Positions 26,371 to 33,536 of a DNA stretch of 33,536 nt are shown here, piece after piece. Made by a program: the position numbers and the translations under genes. Source of the stretch: Polyangiaceae bacterium (GTDB taxonomy: Bacteria; Myxococcota_A; Polyangia; Polyangiales; Polyangiaceae). The notes under the pieces were generated by a model. It made no database searches. It worked only from the letters and a program-made list of their open reading frames with translations, and had not been told where the DNA came from. The stretch lies in assembly GCA_025937785.1 (NCBI GenBank), contig JAICQQ010000078.1:1-33536 (forward strand). Reading direction: 5' to 3'. The first letter of the stretch is position 1; each line of letters opens with the position of its first letter.

Positions 26371-27510
26371 ATGCAATGGATCAGACAATGGCTGGCGGGG
26401 ACCGTGGTGGCGTGTGCGATCGCGGGCGGAGCGAGTGGCTGCGGCGGCAACTCCTCCGACGACAACGACAATGACGGCGATTCGAAGGACAGCGGGTCCA
26501 ACGGTACCTCTGCGGGCAACTCCGGCGGCAGCGGCGGCTCGAACAGCGGTAGTGGAGACAGCGGAACGGGCTCGGGCGACGACAGCTCGTCGTCCAGCAC
26601 CGGAAACGGAACTGGTGATCTCGTCCCTGGTACCCCGACGGAAGTCGAGGACTACTACGGCGAGGCCTCCGGGGTCGTGTGTGAATGGCTCGCGCCCTGC
26701 TGTGGCGCGCTCGGGCTAGAGGTCAGCGTCGGAAGCTGCACCACGACCATCGAAGCACGCTTCTCCGCCGATTACGCCAGCGCCGATCCGGACAACTACA
26801 CCTACGACCCCGACTTGGCAGGCGACTGCCTGGCCACCGCGCGCGCTCTCTACAGTGACCTCGGTTGTCAGCTCCAAGACTCCGCCGTGGAGATCGACCC
26901 GTCGGTGAACGAGACCTGTGACCGGGTCTTCGAGGGCAAGCTCGAACCAGGGGCCCCCTGCGCCGCCGATATCGAGTGCGCCAGTCAACCTGGCGAGGAG
27001 CGTGATTGCACGAGCCTGGGTTCCGACGACGACGCTACCGTGTGCGTGATCGAGCGCCGTGCGGCGGAGGGCGAGGCCTGCTACTGGACCTGCAGCCAAG
27101 AAGGCAGCACCTACTATTGCTCCGGGGCCGGCGTGGAGACGCCTGCCGTTCAGGGTCGGTGCTACACCAATGACCAGCTCTACTGCGCCAGCGGCGTGTG
27201 CGCCCGACAGCCAGCCCTGGGGGAATCATGCGCCGGTAACGCCACGTGTCACGAAGGTTATTGCCTGAACGACCTCTGCGTCCCCGCTGGCGACACGGGC
27301 GACCCGTGCCAATCCGACCTCGAATGTGCTGACGATCTTTATTGCGACGGTACGGCGTGTGCCCCCAAGAAGGCGGAGGGTGCCGCCTGCGAGGACTCGA
27401 GCGAATGTGAATCCGGATCGTGTGACTACGACGAGGGCACGTGCACCGGAGCGGCCGGCGGTGACTTTGCCATCGCGCTCCTGTGTGCGGTGGCATCGGG
27501 TCAGCTGTAG
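26371..27510 (+). CDS. Cys-rich lipoprotein with Ser/Gly linker
   Basis: Secreted lipoprotein of 379 residues. Lipobox is ASGC (Cys24), then an Asp/Ser/Gly linker to about residue 85. Residues about 90-190 form a Cys-containing domain (YYGEASGVVCEWLAPCCGAL, then CLATARALYSDLGC). The remainder has Cys-rich repeats of the form G-x-x-C-x(4)-E/T-C-x-x-G-x-C, as in the protein at 503-2350 but fewer. GAAGGGG at 26354-26360 supports ATG 26371. It closes with a short hydrophobic tail (FAIALLCAVASGQL) of unclear meaning. Common type of surface protein in myxobacteria; ligand unknown. Confidence 0.82.
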   Translation: MQWIRQWLAGTVVACAIAGGASGCGGNSSDDNDNDGDSKDSGSNGTSAGNSGGSGGSNSGSGDSGTGSGDDSSSSSTGNGTGDLVPGTPTEVEDYYGEASGVVCEWLAPCCGALGLEVSVGSCTTTIEARFSADYASADPDNYTYDPDLAGDCLATARALYSDLGCQLQDSAVEIDPSVNETCDRVFEGKLEPGAPCAADIECASQPGEERDCTSLGSDDDATVCVIERRAAEGEACYWTCSQEGSTYYCSGAGVETPAVQGRCYTNDQLYCASGVCARQPALGESCAGNATCHEGYCLNDLCVPAGDTGDPCQSDLECADDLYCDGTACAPKKAEGAACEDSSECESGSCDYDEGTCTGAAGGDFAIALLCAVASGQL

Positions 27511-27702
27511 CCCGCATCGGGGTGACCCCGCGCTCGGAGCCGTGCCCGCCGTGCTGCCGGTGGCTCGTTGCTTCGGGCGCGTCAGGGCCGCTCCGGCGCT
27601 CCGGCGCGATGGCCGGCGCCTCGCGCGCGCCCACACAAGTTATTAAAATGCTTGCAGTTTCAGTAACGGTAGCTGGCGGGGCGCAAAAAAAGTAACCCGC
27701 CC
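27511..27702. other. intergenic, AT-rich patch
   Basis: No gene supported. Around 27639-27692 the sequence is unusually AT-rich for this window (runs such as TTATTAAAATG and a seven-A run), just before the ECF42-type promoter. It may be an upstream activating or terminator element; I see no clean stem-loop. Confidence 0.4.
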
Positions 27703-27729
27703 TGTCGATCCGGCGCCATGCGGTTCGTC
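27703..27729 (+). promoter_or_regulatory. ECF42-type promoter
   Basis: TGTCGA (27703-27708) and CGTC (27726-27729) are separated by 17 bases, about 80 bases before the DGPF gene. The published ECF42 promoter in Streptomyces venezuelae, as I recall it, has TGTCGA at -35 and CG(A/T)C at -10. The match implies that the sigma factor encoded downstream transcribes its own operon. Confidence 0.65.
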
Positions 27730-27809
27730 GCTCCTACGAAGGCCAGTCGAACCCCAGCGGTGCACAGGGCACCGCAAGCATTGGCCCGAGCACGAAAGGA
27801 AACCCAATC

Positions 27810-28232
27810 ATGCGCGTCATGGTCCTAGTGAAGGCAAGCAAAGAGAGTGAAGCCGGCGAGATGCCCTCGGAGCACCTGTTGACCGAGATGGGCAACTACA
27901 ACGAAGAGTTGGTCAAGGCCGGTATCATGCTCGCGGGCGAAGGACTTCACCCCAGTTCGAAAGCGAAGCGGGTGCGGTTCGACGGCAAGCAGCGGGCCGT
28001 GATCGACGGACCTTTCGCGGAGACCAAGGAGCTCGTGGCTGGCTACTGGCTCTGGCAGGTGAAGTCGATGGACGAAGCCGTGGAGTGGCTCAAGCGTGCT
28101 CCATTCGACGGAGGCACCGAAATCGAGCTCAGGCAAGTGTTCGAAGCCGAAGACTTCGGAGCAGAGTACACGCCGGAGCTCAAAGCCCGCGACGAACGGC
28201 TGCGCGAACAGGTGGAGGGGCGCCAAAAGTAG
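27810..28232 (+). CDS. DGPF/YCII-related protein
   Basis: Small soluble protein of 140 residues with the DGPF signature (residues 66-69) in VIDGPFAETKELVAGYWLW, the hallmark of YCII-related proteins associated with ECF sigma factors. AAAGGA at 27795-27800 fits ATG 27810. The stop is 7 bases from the start of the sigma factor, and an ECF42-type promoter lies upstream, so the two form an operon. DGPF proteins are the usual partners and targets of ECF42 factors; their biochemical activity is unresolved. Fold is a dimeric ferredoxin-like alpha/beta domain by family. No catalytic role assigned. Confidence 0.92.
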   Translation: MRVMVLVKASKESEAGEMPSEHLLTEMGNYNEELVKAGIMLAGEGLHPSSKAKRVRFDGKQRAVIDGPFAETKELVAGYWLWQVKSMDEAVEWLKRAPFDGGTEIELRQVFEAEDFGAEYTPELKARDERLREQVEGRQK

Positions 28233-28239
28233 TCGGCGC

Positions 28240-29508
28240 ATGACCGCCTCCTCCGATGACACCCGCAGGACCATCGAGACGGTCTGGCGCATCGAAGCCG
28301 CCCGACTGATCGGTGGCCTTGCGCGGGTGGTGCGAGATCTCGATGTCGCCGAAGATCTCGCTCAAGAGGCGCTCGTCGTGGCGCTCGAGCAGTGGCCCGA
28401 GACGGGTATCCCCCAAAATCCGGGGGCCTGGCTCATGACCACCGCCAAGCGCCGCGGTATCGATCGCTTGCGGCGCCAACGCATGCTCGACCAGAAGCAC
28501 CAAGAATTGGAGCGAGCCCCGATGCATGACCTACTCACCACTCTGGAAAGCGCCGTCGATGCGATCGACGACGAGGTCGACGATGACCTGCTGCGCTTGG
28601 TGCTGGTCGCGTGTCACCCGATCCTGCCGACCGAGGCGCGCGTCGCGCTCACGCTTCGCCTGCTCGGCGGTCTCACGACCGAAGAGATCGCGCGGGCCTT
28701 CCTCAGCTCCGAGCCCACCATCCAGCAGCGCATCGTGCGTGCCAAGCGCACGCTCGGAGAAGCCAAGGTCCCTTTCGAGGTGCCGCGCGGCGCCGACCTC
28801 ACGCGACGGTTGGCGTCGGTGCTCGAGGTCGTCTACCTCGTCTTCAACGAGGGGTACTCCGCGACCAAGGGAGATGACTGGCTGCGGCCCGCCCTGTGCG
28901 ACGAGGCGGTGCGCCTGGGACGCATCCTCGCGGCGCATCTCCCCGAAGAGGCTGAAGTACAAGGCCTGGTGGCGCTGTTGGAGCTGCAGAATTCCCGCGC
29001 CCGCGCCCGGGTGACGCCGTCTGGCGAACCCGTATTGCTGCTCGATCAAGATCGGGCCCGCTGGGATCAGCTGCTGATCCGGCGCGGTCTCGCGGCTCTC
29101 GAGCGCGCGGAAGGCCTCGCCCAGCCGCTCGGCCCCTACGCGTTGCAGGCCGCGATCGCCGCCTGTCACGCCCGCGCGCGCACCCCTGATGCAACGGACT
29201 GGGTGCGCATCGTGGCGCTTTACGACGCCCTCGCGGAGTTGACCCAGTCACCGATCGTCGAGCTGAACCGGGCGGTGGCGATCGCGATGGCGTTCGGGCC
29301 AGGTGCCGGGCTCGAGTTAGTCGACCAGCTGAAGGACGAGCCCGCCCTGAGTGCGTATCACCTGCTGCCGAGCGTGCGCGGCGACCTGCTGCAGAAGCTC
29401 GGCCGCGTCGAGGACGCGCGGGCGGAGTTCGAACGAGCCGCGTTCCTCGCAAGAAACACCCGCGAGCGGGAGCTTCTGTTGGCGCGCGCCAAAGCTTGCC
29501 GAACTTGA
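28240..29508 (+). CDS. ECF42-group RNA polymerase sigma factor
   Basis: Sigma factor of 422 residues. Region 2 covers about 15-82 (RVVRDLDVAEDLAQEALVVALEQWP, then GAWLMTTAKRRGIDRLRR) and region 4 about 120-180 (ALTLRLLGGLTTEEIARAFL followed by SEPTIQQRIVRAKRTL). Unlike short ECF factors, it carries a C-terminal extension of over 200 residues with LASVLEVVYLVFNEGY and helical TPR-like pairs (GPYALQAAIAACHARA, AFGPGAGLELVDQL). This extension and the adjacent DGPF gene define group ECF42; no anti-sigma gene is expected, and the extension is needed for activity in studied members. ATG 28240 fits the region 2 start. Signal unknown. Confidence 0.93.
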   Translation: MTASSDDTRRTIETVWRIEAARLIGGLARVVRDLDVAEDLAQEALVVALEQWPETGIPQNPGAWLMTTAKRRGIDRLRRQRMLDQKHQELERAPMHDLLTTLESAVDAIDDEVDDDLLRLVLVACHPILPTEARVALTLRLLGGLTTEEIARAFLSSEPTIQQRIVRAKRTLGEAKVPFEVPRGADLTRRLASVLEVVYLVFNEGYSATKGDDWLRPALCDEAVRLGRILAAHLPEEAEVQGLVALLELQNSRARARVTPSGEPVLLLDQDRARWDQLLIRRGLAALERAEGLAQPLGPYALQAAIAACHARARTPDATDWVRIVALYDALAELTQSPIVELNRAVAIAMAFGPGAGLELVDQLKDEPALSAYHLLPSVRGDLLQKLGRVEDARAEFERAAFLARNTRERELLLARAKACRT

Positions 29509-29597
29509 GCGAAATCCGCAGCCCCGACGTCGTGGCGGGCATGACCCCAGAGATGTTTCTCGACTACCTGGCGGTGCGGCTCGATCCGGTGAAGTAG
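29505..29597 (+). pseudogene. probable alkyl-sulfatase C-terminal remnant
   Basis: A frame overlapping the sigma factor stop reads LSEIRSPDVVAG and then MTPEMFLDYLAVRLDPVK before a stop at 29597. This resembles the start of the C-terminal (sterol-carrier-like) domain of SdsA1/BDS1-type alkyl sulfatases, where a phrase such as FDYLAVRL-x-G-P-K occurs. Only about 30 residues remain and nothing of the metallo-beta-lactamase part is present, so it is a fragment if the identification holds. Confidence 0.35.
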
Positions 29598-29616
29598 CAG
29601 AGCCCGAGCCCGCCGA

Positions 29617-31335
29617 TCAGGGGATCCGTTCGGCGAGTGCCGGGATGCGGTCGGCGCGATACGAGCCGTTGTTTTCGGGCCATTCGATGCCCCAAACCAC
29701 CTCGCCGCCGCGGCTGACCTCGAAGATACGCGTGTGGGTGCCTGCCCCGCGCACACCGGCGGTGACCAGCACGTTCCCGTTCTCGAGCCGATCGGCGTCG
29801 CCCCAGATCGGGGTCTGCCACTGCTCCTTGTACCAGGGGTCGACCTCGAAGCTGCCGGGAAACTCCCAGGTGAGGGTCGCCTCGAGCGTGGTTTCGTCGA
29901 TGGCGTACTCGACCACCCTAGAGTGAAAGGTTCCGTTGCCTTCACCGCCCATGTGGTTCGCCCAGCCCTGGTTGTCGTAGAAAACGACGGTCCCGTCTTC
30001 GTACACGTCAGGGTCGTGCGCGTCGTTGAAGCGGACCGAGTTGTCGGGCAGGTACACGATGTCCCCAGAGCTGGAATCGTCGATGGCAGCGCCCATCTGC
30101 CACACTAACTCCTTCGTGCTGCGATCGACCTTGAACAATCCCTGAAAGCGGCAGTTGAAATAGATGAACCGTTCGGCGGCATCGGTCGTCACAGCGTTCA
30201 GGTGACACCAGTCGGCAGCCGTGGTCGTGGGCTGCAGGTGGTCGTAGAGATCCCAGCTCCACACCACACTGTTGTCCGGACTGATCTCTTCGACGCGCGC
30301 ACTGGTGTTGGATTCACGGAGCACGAGGTAGTTCCCGGTGGACAGTTTGCTCGTGTGATGCGAGAGCGCGGGCTCGCCCCCCGTCGGGCCCTCCCAGAGC
30401 ACGTTACCCTCCAGGTCCACCTCGCGCGCCGGCTCGGCGCTGGCGTTTCCGATCAGGACGTGGCCATTCGGCAGCCACTCCGTAGACGTCATGCCGAACT
30501 GGTCGGCGGAGTCGCCGTGCACGAAGTACCAGACTACGGCGCCCTCTTCGTCGAGCAACGCGATGATGGCCGGCGACGTCGAAAAGTTCGAACTGCCGCC
30601 CACGTGGTAATTCGTGAGCGTCCACCCCGGTTGCATCTTATCGCGCTGATCCGCGACCAACGTGCCCGAGGCGGGCAAGTCCGCGGGCACCGGACCCGTC
30701 GTGAAGCTTCCCTCGGCGCTGCCCGCCGCTGCCTGATTCGTCGAGACCGCCTTGATGACGTAGGCGGTTTCAGCGCGCATGCCGACGACATGCACGCGGT
30801 GTTCTGTGACCTCGTTCGAATCGACGATTCGAAACTGGTAGCCGTCGGTGCCGAACTGGACTTCCGAGTTCGCCGCTTCACTCGTGGTCCAACTCACGTA
30901 GGCAGATAGCGTCATGCGCGGGTTCGGTTCGATCGCCAGGTTCGACACCGTGAGCGCAGCCAACGGCGCGCCCGTAGTCGAGGCGCCGCTGGCACCGCCG
31001 ACGCCGGTGATCGTTCCAGCAGCGCCGGTCGAGCTCGAACTGAGCGTGCCTACCCCACCAGTATCCGTTGTCGTCGTGCCGCCGCTCGTGCTCTGAGTCG
31101 CACCGCCCGCGAGCGTGGAAACCGCCGCCCCGACGGTGGCGGTGCTGGCCGCCGTACTGATCGCGTTGCTGCTGGGTGTCGCGTTCCCGCTCGGCGTGGC
31201 GTTTCCCGCGGAGTCTGCGCTGTCGCTACTCGAGCCTCCGCCGCCACAAGAGCCCAACAGCGCTGCCCCCGCAACCGTGCCTGTCCAAGCCGCAACGCGC
31301 CGGAGTCGTCGAGTGTCCCACGATCTCATGCTCAC
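29617..31335 (-). CDS. arylsulfotransferase-like lipoprotein
   Basis: Secreted lipoprotein of 572 residues. Lipobox LGSC (Cys30) is followed by a long Ser/Thr/Gly/Ala linker to about residue 130. A fibronectin-III-like domain follows (about 132-215: SAYVSWTTSEAANSEVQFG, ending AETAYVIKAVST). The rest is a six-bladed propeller like arylsulfate sulfotransferases (ASST). Three family His motifs are present: SHHTSKLSTGNYLVL, WCHLNAVTT (His378) and FNDAHDPDVYEDGTVVFYDN (His440), the last in the place of the sulfated catalytic His of E. coli ASST. GAGGA 7 bases upstream supports GTG 31335; ATG 31329 is the alternative. Predicted role: transfer of sulfate between phenolic esters in the envelope; donor and acceptor unknown. 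Confidence 0.85.
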   Translation of the reverse strand: MSMRSWDTRRLRRVAAWTGTVAGAALLGSCGGGGSSSDSADSAGNATPSGNATPSSNAISTAASTATVGAAVSTLAGGATQSTSGGTTTTDTGGVGTLSSSSTGAAGTITGVGGASGASTTGAPLAALTVSNLAIEPNPRMTLSAYVSWTTSEAANSEVQFGTDGYQFRIVDSNEVTEHRVHVVGMRAETAYVIKAVSTNQAAAGSAEGSFTTGPVPADLPASGTLVADQRDKMQPGWTLTNYHVGGSSNFSTSPAIIALLDEEGAVVWYFVHGDSADQFGMTSTEWLPNGHVLIGNASAEPAREVDLEGNVLWEGPTGGEPALSHHTSKLSTGNYLVLRESNTSARVEEISPDNSVVWSWDLYDHLQPTTTAADWCHLNAVTTDAAERFIYFNCRFQGLFKVDRSTKELVWQMGAAIDDSSSGDIVYLPDNSVRFNDAHDPDVYEDGTVVFYDNQGWANHMGGEGNGTFHSRVVEYAIDETTLEATLTWEFPGSFEVDPWYKEQWQTPIWGDADRLENGNVLVTAGVRGAGTHTRIFEVSRGGEVVWGIEWPENNGSYRADRIPALAERIP

Positions 31336-31546
31336 GGATCTATCCTCGCTCGTTACGGAACTACAAGCGCGGAACCTCGCAACGTCGCGCGCCAGTCTCG
31401 GAAACGAAACCGAATTGCTCCGCCGCTGGTCAGTTCCGCTCGTCTTGGATGCCCGCGATCCGCGAGCTTTCGGATTTTGTCGAACCCTTCGACGAACGAT
31501 GCAAGCGAGGGATGGTCAGGGCGAGCCAGCGCGCTAGGCTTACCGC

Positions 31547-32365
31547 GTGCACGTCAGGGTCCACCACGACACCATCTACGACTACGACGTCCCGATCGCG
31601 CTCGGCCCGCACGTGCTCAGGCTCTCACCGCGCGGCGGCGCGGCACTTTCGTCGATCGCCGTGGTGCCCGCGCCCGTGCGACAGTGGGTCGAGATCGATG
31701 CCCTCGGCAACACTCTGACGCAGCTAGTGTTCCAGGGCGAAACCCGGCAGCTCCGGGTCGACAGCCACTTCGAACTCCACACCCAGCCGCCCGCGCGACC
31801 CCTGCCCCCGAACTGGTACCTGCCGCTGGGCCCCGCGCTCGCGACCGACGGCACCCGCTCGGGCCCGCCCATCGCCGCCAGCGTCTACGAGTTCGCTGAC
31901 TCCGTCGCCCGCGCGCAAGGCAACCGCCCCCTCGAGTTCCTCGACGCCCTCGCCTACGAACTGCACGCGCGCATCGACGGCAAGGCCCGCGCAGGTGCTG
32001 GGACGCAGCTCGCCGCGGACACGCTGGCGAGCGCACGCGGCGCCTGTCGCGACATCGCTACGTTGTATCTCGAGGCATGCCGCGCGCTCGGACTGACGGC
32101 GCGCTTCGTCAGCGGCTACCACGCCCACCCCGGCCAGCTCTCCGAGCAAGGCGACCTCCACGCCTGGGCCGAGATCGAACTCGCCGGCGCCGGCTTCGTC
32201 GGCTGGGACCCCACCCTGGGCACCCGAGCCGGAGAAGGCCACATCGCGGTCGCCGCCGGCGCCACGCAGCAAGCCACCCAGCCCATCGAAGGCAGCTACA
32301 CCTTCCAAGGCAGCGTGCTCAACAGCACCCTCGACTTCTCCCTACGCATCGACACTCGCCGCTGA
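31547..32365 (+). CDS. transglutaminase-like cysteine protease-fold protein
   Basis: Protein of 272 residues with the bacterial transglutaminase N-terminal beta domain (HVRVHHDTIYDYDVPIALGPHVLRLSPR) and the transglutaminase-like core. The catalytic triad reads Cys167 (ARGACRDIATLYLEACR), His205 (DLHAWAEIEL) and Asp221 (GWDPTLG). Starts with GTG 31547; an ATG is not available near the family N-terminus. No signal peptide. Such proteins are peptidases or amidases more often than true cross-linkers, and in many genomes neighbour alpha-E and circularly permuted ATP-grasp proteins, which are absent here. The region 31336-31546 between this gene and the divergent arylsulfotransferase holds no further feature I can support. 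Confidence 0.9.
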   Translation: MHVRVHHDTIYDYDVPIALGPHVLRLSPRGGAALSSIAVVPAPVRQWVEIDALGNTLTQLVFQGETRQLRVDSHFELHTQPPARPLPPNWYLPLGPALATDGTRSGPPIAASVYEFADSVARAQGNRPLEFLDALAYELHARIDGKARAGAGTQLAADTLASARGACRDIATLYLEACRALGLTARFVSGYHAHPGQLSEQGDLHAWAEIELAGAGFVGWDPTLGTRAGEGHIAVAAGATQQATQPIEGSYTFQGSVLNSTLDFSLRIDTRR

Positions 32366-32385
32366 CCCGCGACCTGCGCCACTCC

Positions 32386-32520
32386 CGAATCCCACCTCTC
32401 GAAACTCCCGAATCCCACCTCTCGTATCCCACCTCTCGTATCCCACCTCTCGTATCCCACCTCTCGTATCCCACCTCTCGTATCCCACCTCTCGTATCCC
32501 ACCTCTCGTATCCCACCTCG
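32386..32520 (+). repeat. 14-bp minisatellite
   Basis: Unit CGTATCCCACCTCT repeats head to tail at 32423, 32437, 32451, 32465, 32479, 32493 and 32507 (last copy incomplete), preceded directly by a variant CGAATCCCACCTCT at 32409 and another at 32386 separated by 9 bases. Internal copies are identical. It begins 21 bases after the transglutaminase-like stop. Since 14 is not a multiple of three, reading frames through it cycle and are not coding. Confidence 0.95.
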
Positions 32521-32591
32521 TGGTGCTCGACAAGCACGCAGCAGGCATCGAGCTCCCCGCGCTCGTCTGCGACAGGCACGGCGACGGCGCG

Positions 32592-32674
32592 ATGGCACCG
32601 CGAAGCCGCCATGGCACCGCGAAGCCGCCATGGCACCGCGAAGCCGCCATGGCACCGCGAAGCCGCCATGGCAC
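32592..32674 (+). repeat. 19-bp minisatellite with palindromic centre
   Basis: Unit ATGGCACCGCGAAGCCGCC occurs four times at 32592, 32611, 32630 and 32649, with a partial fifth at 32668-32674. Each junction makes the palindrome GCCATGGC. Not related in sequence to the 14-bp array 70 bases to the left. The rest of 32675-32850 shows no gene. Confidence 0.95.
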
Positions 32675-32850
32675 GATCGACGGTGTCGGCGAGGCCGCCC
32701 CGAGATGCGCTCGAGGATGAAAGCCCATCGTCGAAGTCGACGGCGCCTCTCATCTCACCCGCGCCGGGCCGACTCTCGCCGCGCCCGAGCGCTCGCCACG
32801 AGTCGCTGATGGTGTGGCGCTCGACCATTACGGGAACCGCGCGAGCTCGT

Positions 32851-33240
32851 TCAAGGGCGTCGGCCAGGGCGTCCCGAGATGCGCCCGAGGATGAACTCGC
32901 GTCCGAAGTCTTGCTCAGCGGCCAGCGCATTGTGGGCCTGGCAGTACATCCTGAGATTTCGCACAGTCTCGCGGCCGCCCAGCGCGTGGGCGAGTTCGTG
33001 ATGGAGCTCCAGAAACCGTGTTTCGCGACAGCGCTGTCCGAACTCATCGACAAAGGCGCACTGCAGCCCATCTCGCTCGCGCACCTCACGTCGCACCGAA
33101 GCTGCGCCGCGCTGGCGCGGAAGCTGGGCATGCGTCTTGCTTCGCTCCGCTCGAGGCGGTGTCGAAGTGCCTACGCCCGACAAGCTGGACGCTGAGGTCG
33201 CCAATGTTGGATTTGACACAACCTTCGGCCGCCGGAACAA
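32851..33240 (-). pseudogene. 5'-truncated HNH endonuclease
   Basis: The minus-strand frame ends with a clear HNH nuclease module at about 32890-33096: VRREVRERDGLQCAFVDEFG, then C-RETRFLELHH, GGRETVRNLRMYC and QAHNALAAEQDFG. The metal-site Cys pair, His-His and Asn/His of the family are all present. This is the C-terminal end of a common myxobacterial HNH endonuclease whose N-terminal part (usually 200 residues or more) is missing. Upstream of about 33150 the frame loses resemblance and runs into differently composed sequence carrying an ECF sigma gene on the other strand. Broken gene, or a small stand-alone HNH protein starting near TTG 33240; the first is more likely. Confidence 0.6.
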
Positions 33241-33337
33241 TGAGTTTGGCGCCGCTTATTCCGATTTTCCGGCCGCTGCCGTGGCTAGGCCGGGGAACTT
33301 CGCTGGCCCTTATCGCGTCTCATTCAACGAGCTCGGC

Positions 33338-33536
33338 TTGAACGATGACGCCTCACTCATCGAAGCCACGCTGGCCGGTGATACGGCGGCCTTTGGCACG
33401 CTCGTCCAACACTACCAGGACCGGCTCTACAATTCCCTCGTGCGCGTGCTGGGATCGGCCGAGGATGCCCGCGATGTGGTGCAGGACGCCTTCGTTCAGG
33501 CTTTTGTGAAACTGGAGACGTTCCGCGGCTCGTCCG
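33338..33536 (+). CDS. ECF sigma factor, 5' part (runs off window)
   Basis: Only the first 66 residues are present. They cover sigma region 1.2/2: DASLIEATLAGDTAAFGTLV, then YQDRLYNSLVRVLGSAEDARDVVQDAFVQAFVKLETFRGSS. DARDVVQDAFVQAF is the conserved region 2.2 helix. The wording is close to what I recall of planctomycete ECF factors. TTG 33338 is chosen because family members start a few residues before DASLIEA; the frame is open far upstream without other candidates. No sign of a neighbour on the left that belongs with it. Confidence 0.75.
   Translation, partial: MNDDASLIEATLAGDTAAFGTLVQHYQDRLYNSLVRVLGSAEDARDVVQDAFVQAFVKLETFRGSS

Noticed and set aside
32386..32674. CRISPR array
   Set aside because: Repeats are 14 and 19 bases, head to tail with no spacers, and no cas genes are in the window.
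32319..33131. Open frames through the minisatellites on both strands
   Set aside because: The repeated peptides arise from the 14-bp unit cycling through frames; no start signal and no homology outside the HNH part, which is in another frame.

Overview
The window looks like a high-GC myxobacterial chromosome segment, most plausibly of the Polyangiales/Sorangium type. Support: strong G/C third-position bias; four secreted lipoproteins with long Gly/Ser linkers behind a lipobox, two of them with disulfide-rich repeats; a spondin-domain protein; a VIT/VWA protein; two Uma2 proteins; and an ECF42 sigma factor operon. The last ~340 bases differ: by hand count 33241-33360 is about 59% GC, and the sigma factor there reads like planctomycete ECF factors. 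This could be transfer or an assembly join.

Layout. 1-502: a sigma70-like promoter and a repeat-rich leader before a Cys-rich lipoprotein (503-2350). 2357-4989 (minus): a MutS-family ATPase lacking the mismatch-recognition domain, coupled through TAATG to a one-helix membrane protein. A perfect 17-bp palindrome sits between it and a divergent beta-helix lipoprotein (5156-6931). 6890-14153 (minus): a 1695-residue HEAT-repeat/HExxH/VWA protein, a MoxR-type AAA+ ATPase and an SBF-like transporter, closely spaced. 14154-15889: sparse sequence with a Uma2 gene and a hairpin-rich leader before a two-domain spondin lipoprotein (15890-17257), then a VIT-VWA protein (17360-19357). 19389-24286 (minus): a second Uma2 gene and an RND efflux adaptor/permease pair. 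24600-26227: an unrecognised protein and an EamA/DMT transporter. 26371-27510: another Cys-rich lipoprotein. 27703-29508: ECF42 sigma factor and DGPF (YCII) protein behind a matching ECF42-type promoter. 29505-29597: an apparent alkyl-sulfatase C-terminal remnant. 29617-31335 (minus): an arylsulfotransferase-like lipoprotein. 31547-32365: a transglutaminase-like protein. 32386-33240: two unrelated minisatellites and a 5'-truncated HNH endonuclease. 33338-end: start of an ECF sigma factor.

The gene groups that most probably work together are: (i) the HEAT/metallopeptidase/VWA protein with MoxR, arranged like NorQ-NorD, CobS-CobT or RavA-ViaA pairs but with a very large scaffold and a retained metallopeptidase motif; (ii) the MutS-like ATPase with its membrane partner; (iii) the ECF42/DGPF module with its own promoter. 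System (i) is the best candidate for an undescribed activity. All assignments come from reading the sequence by eye; no database search was run.
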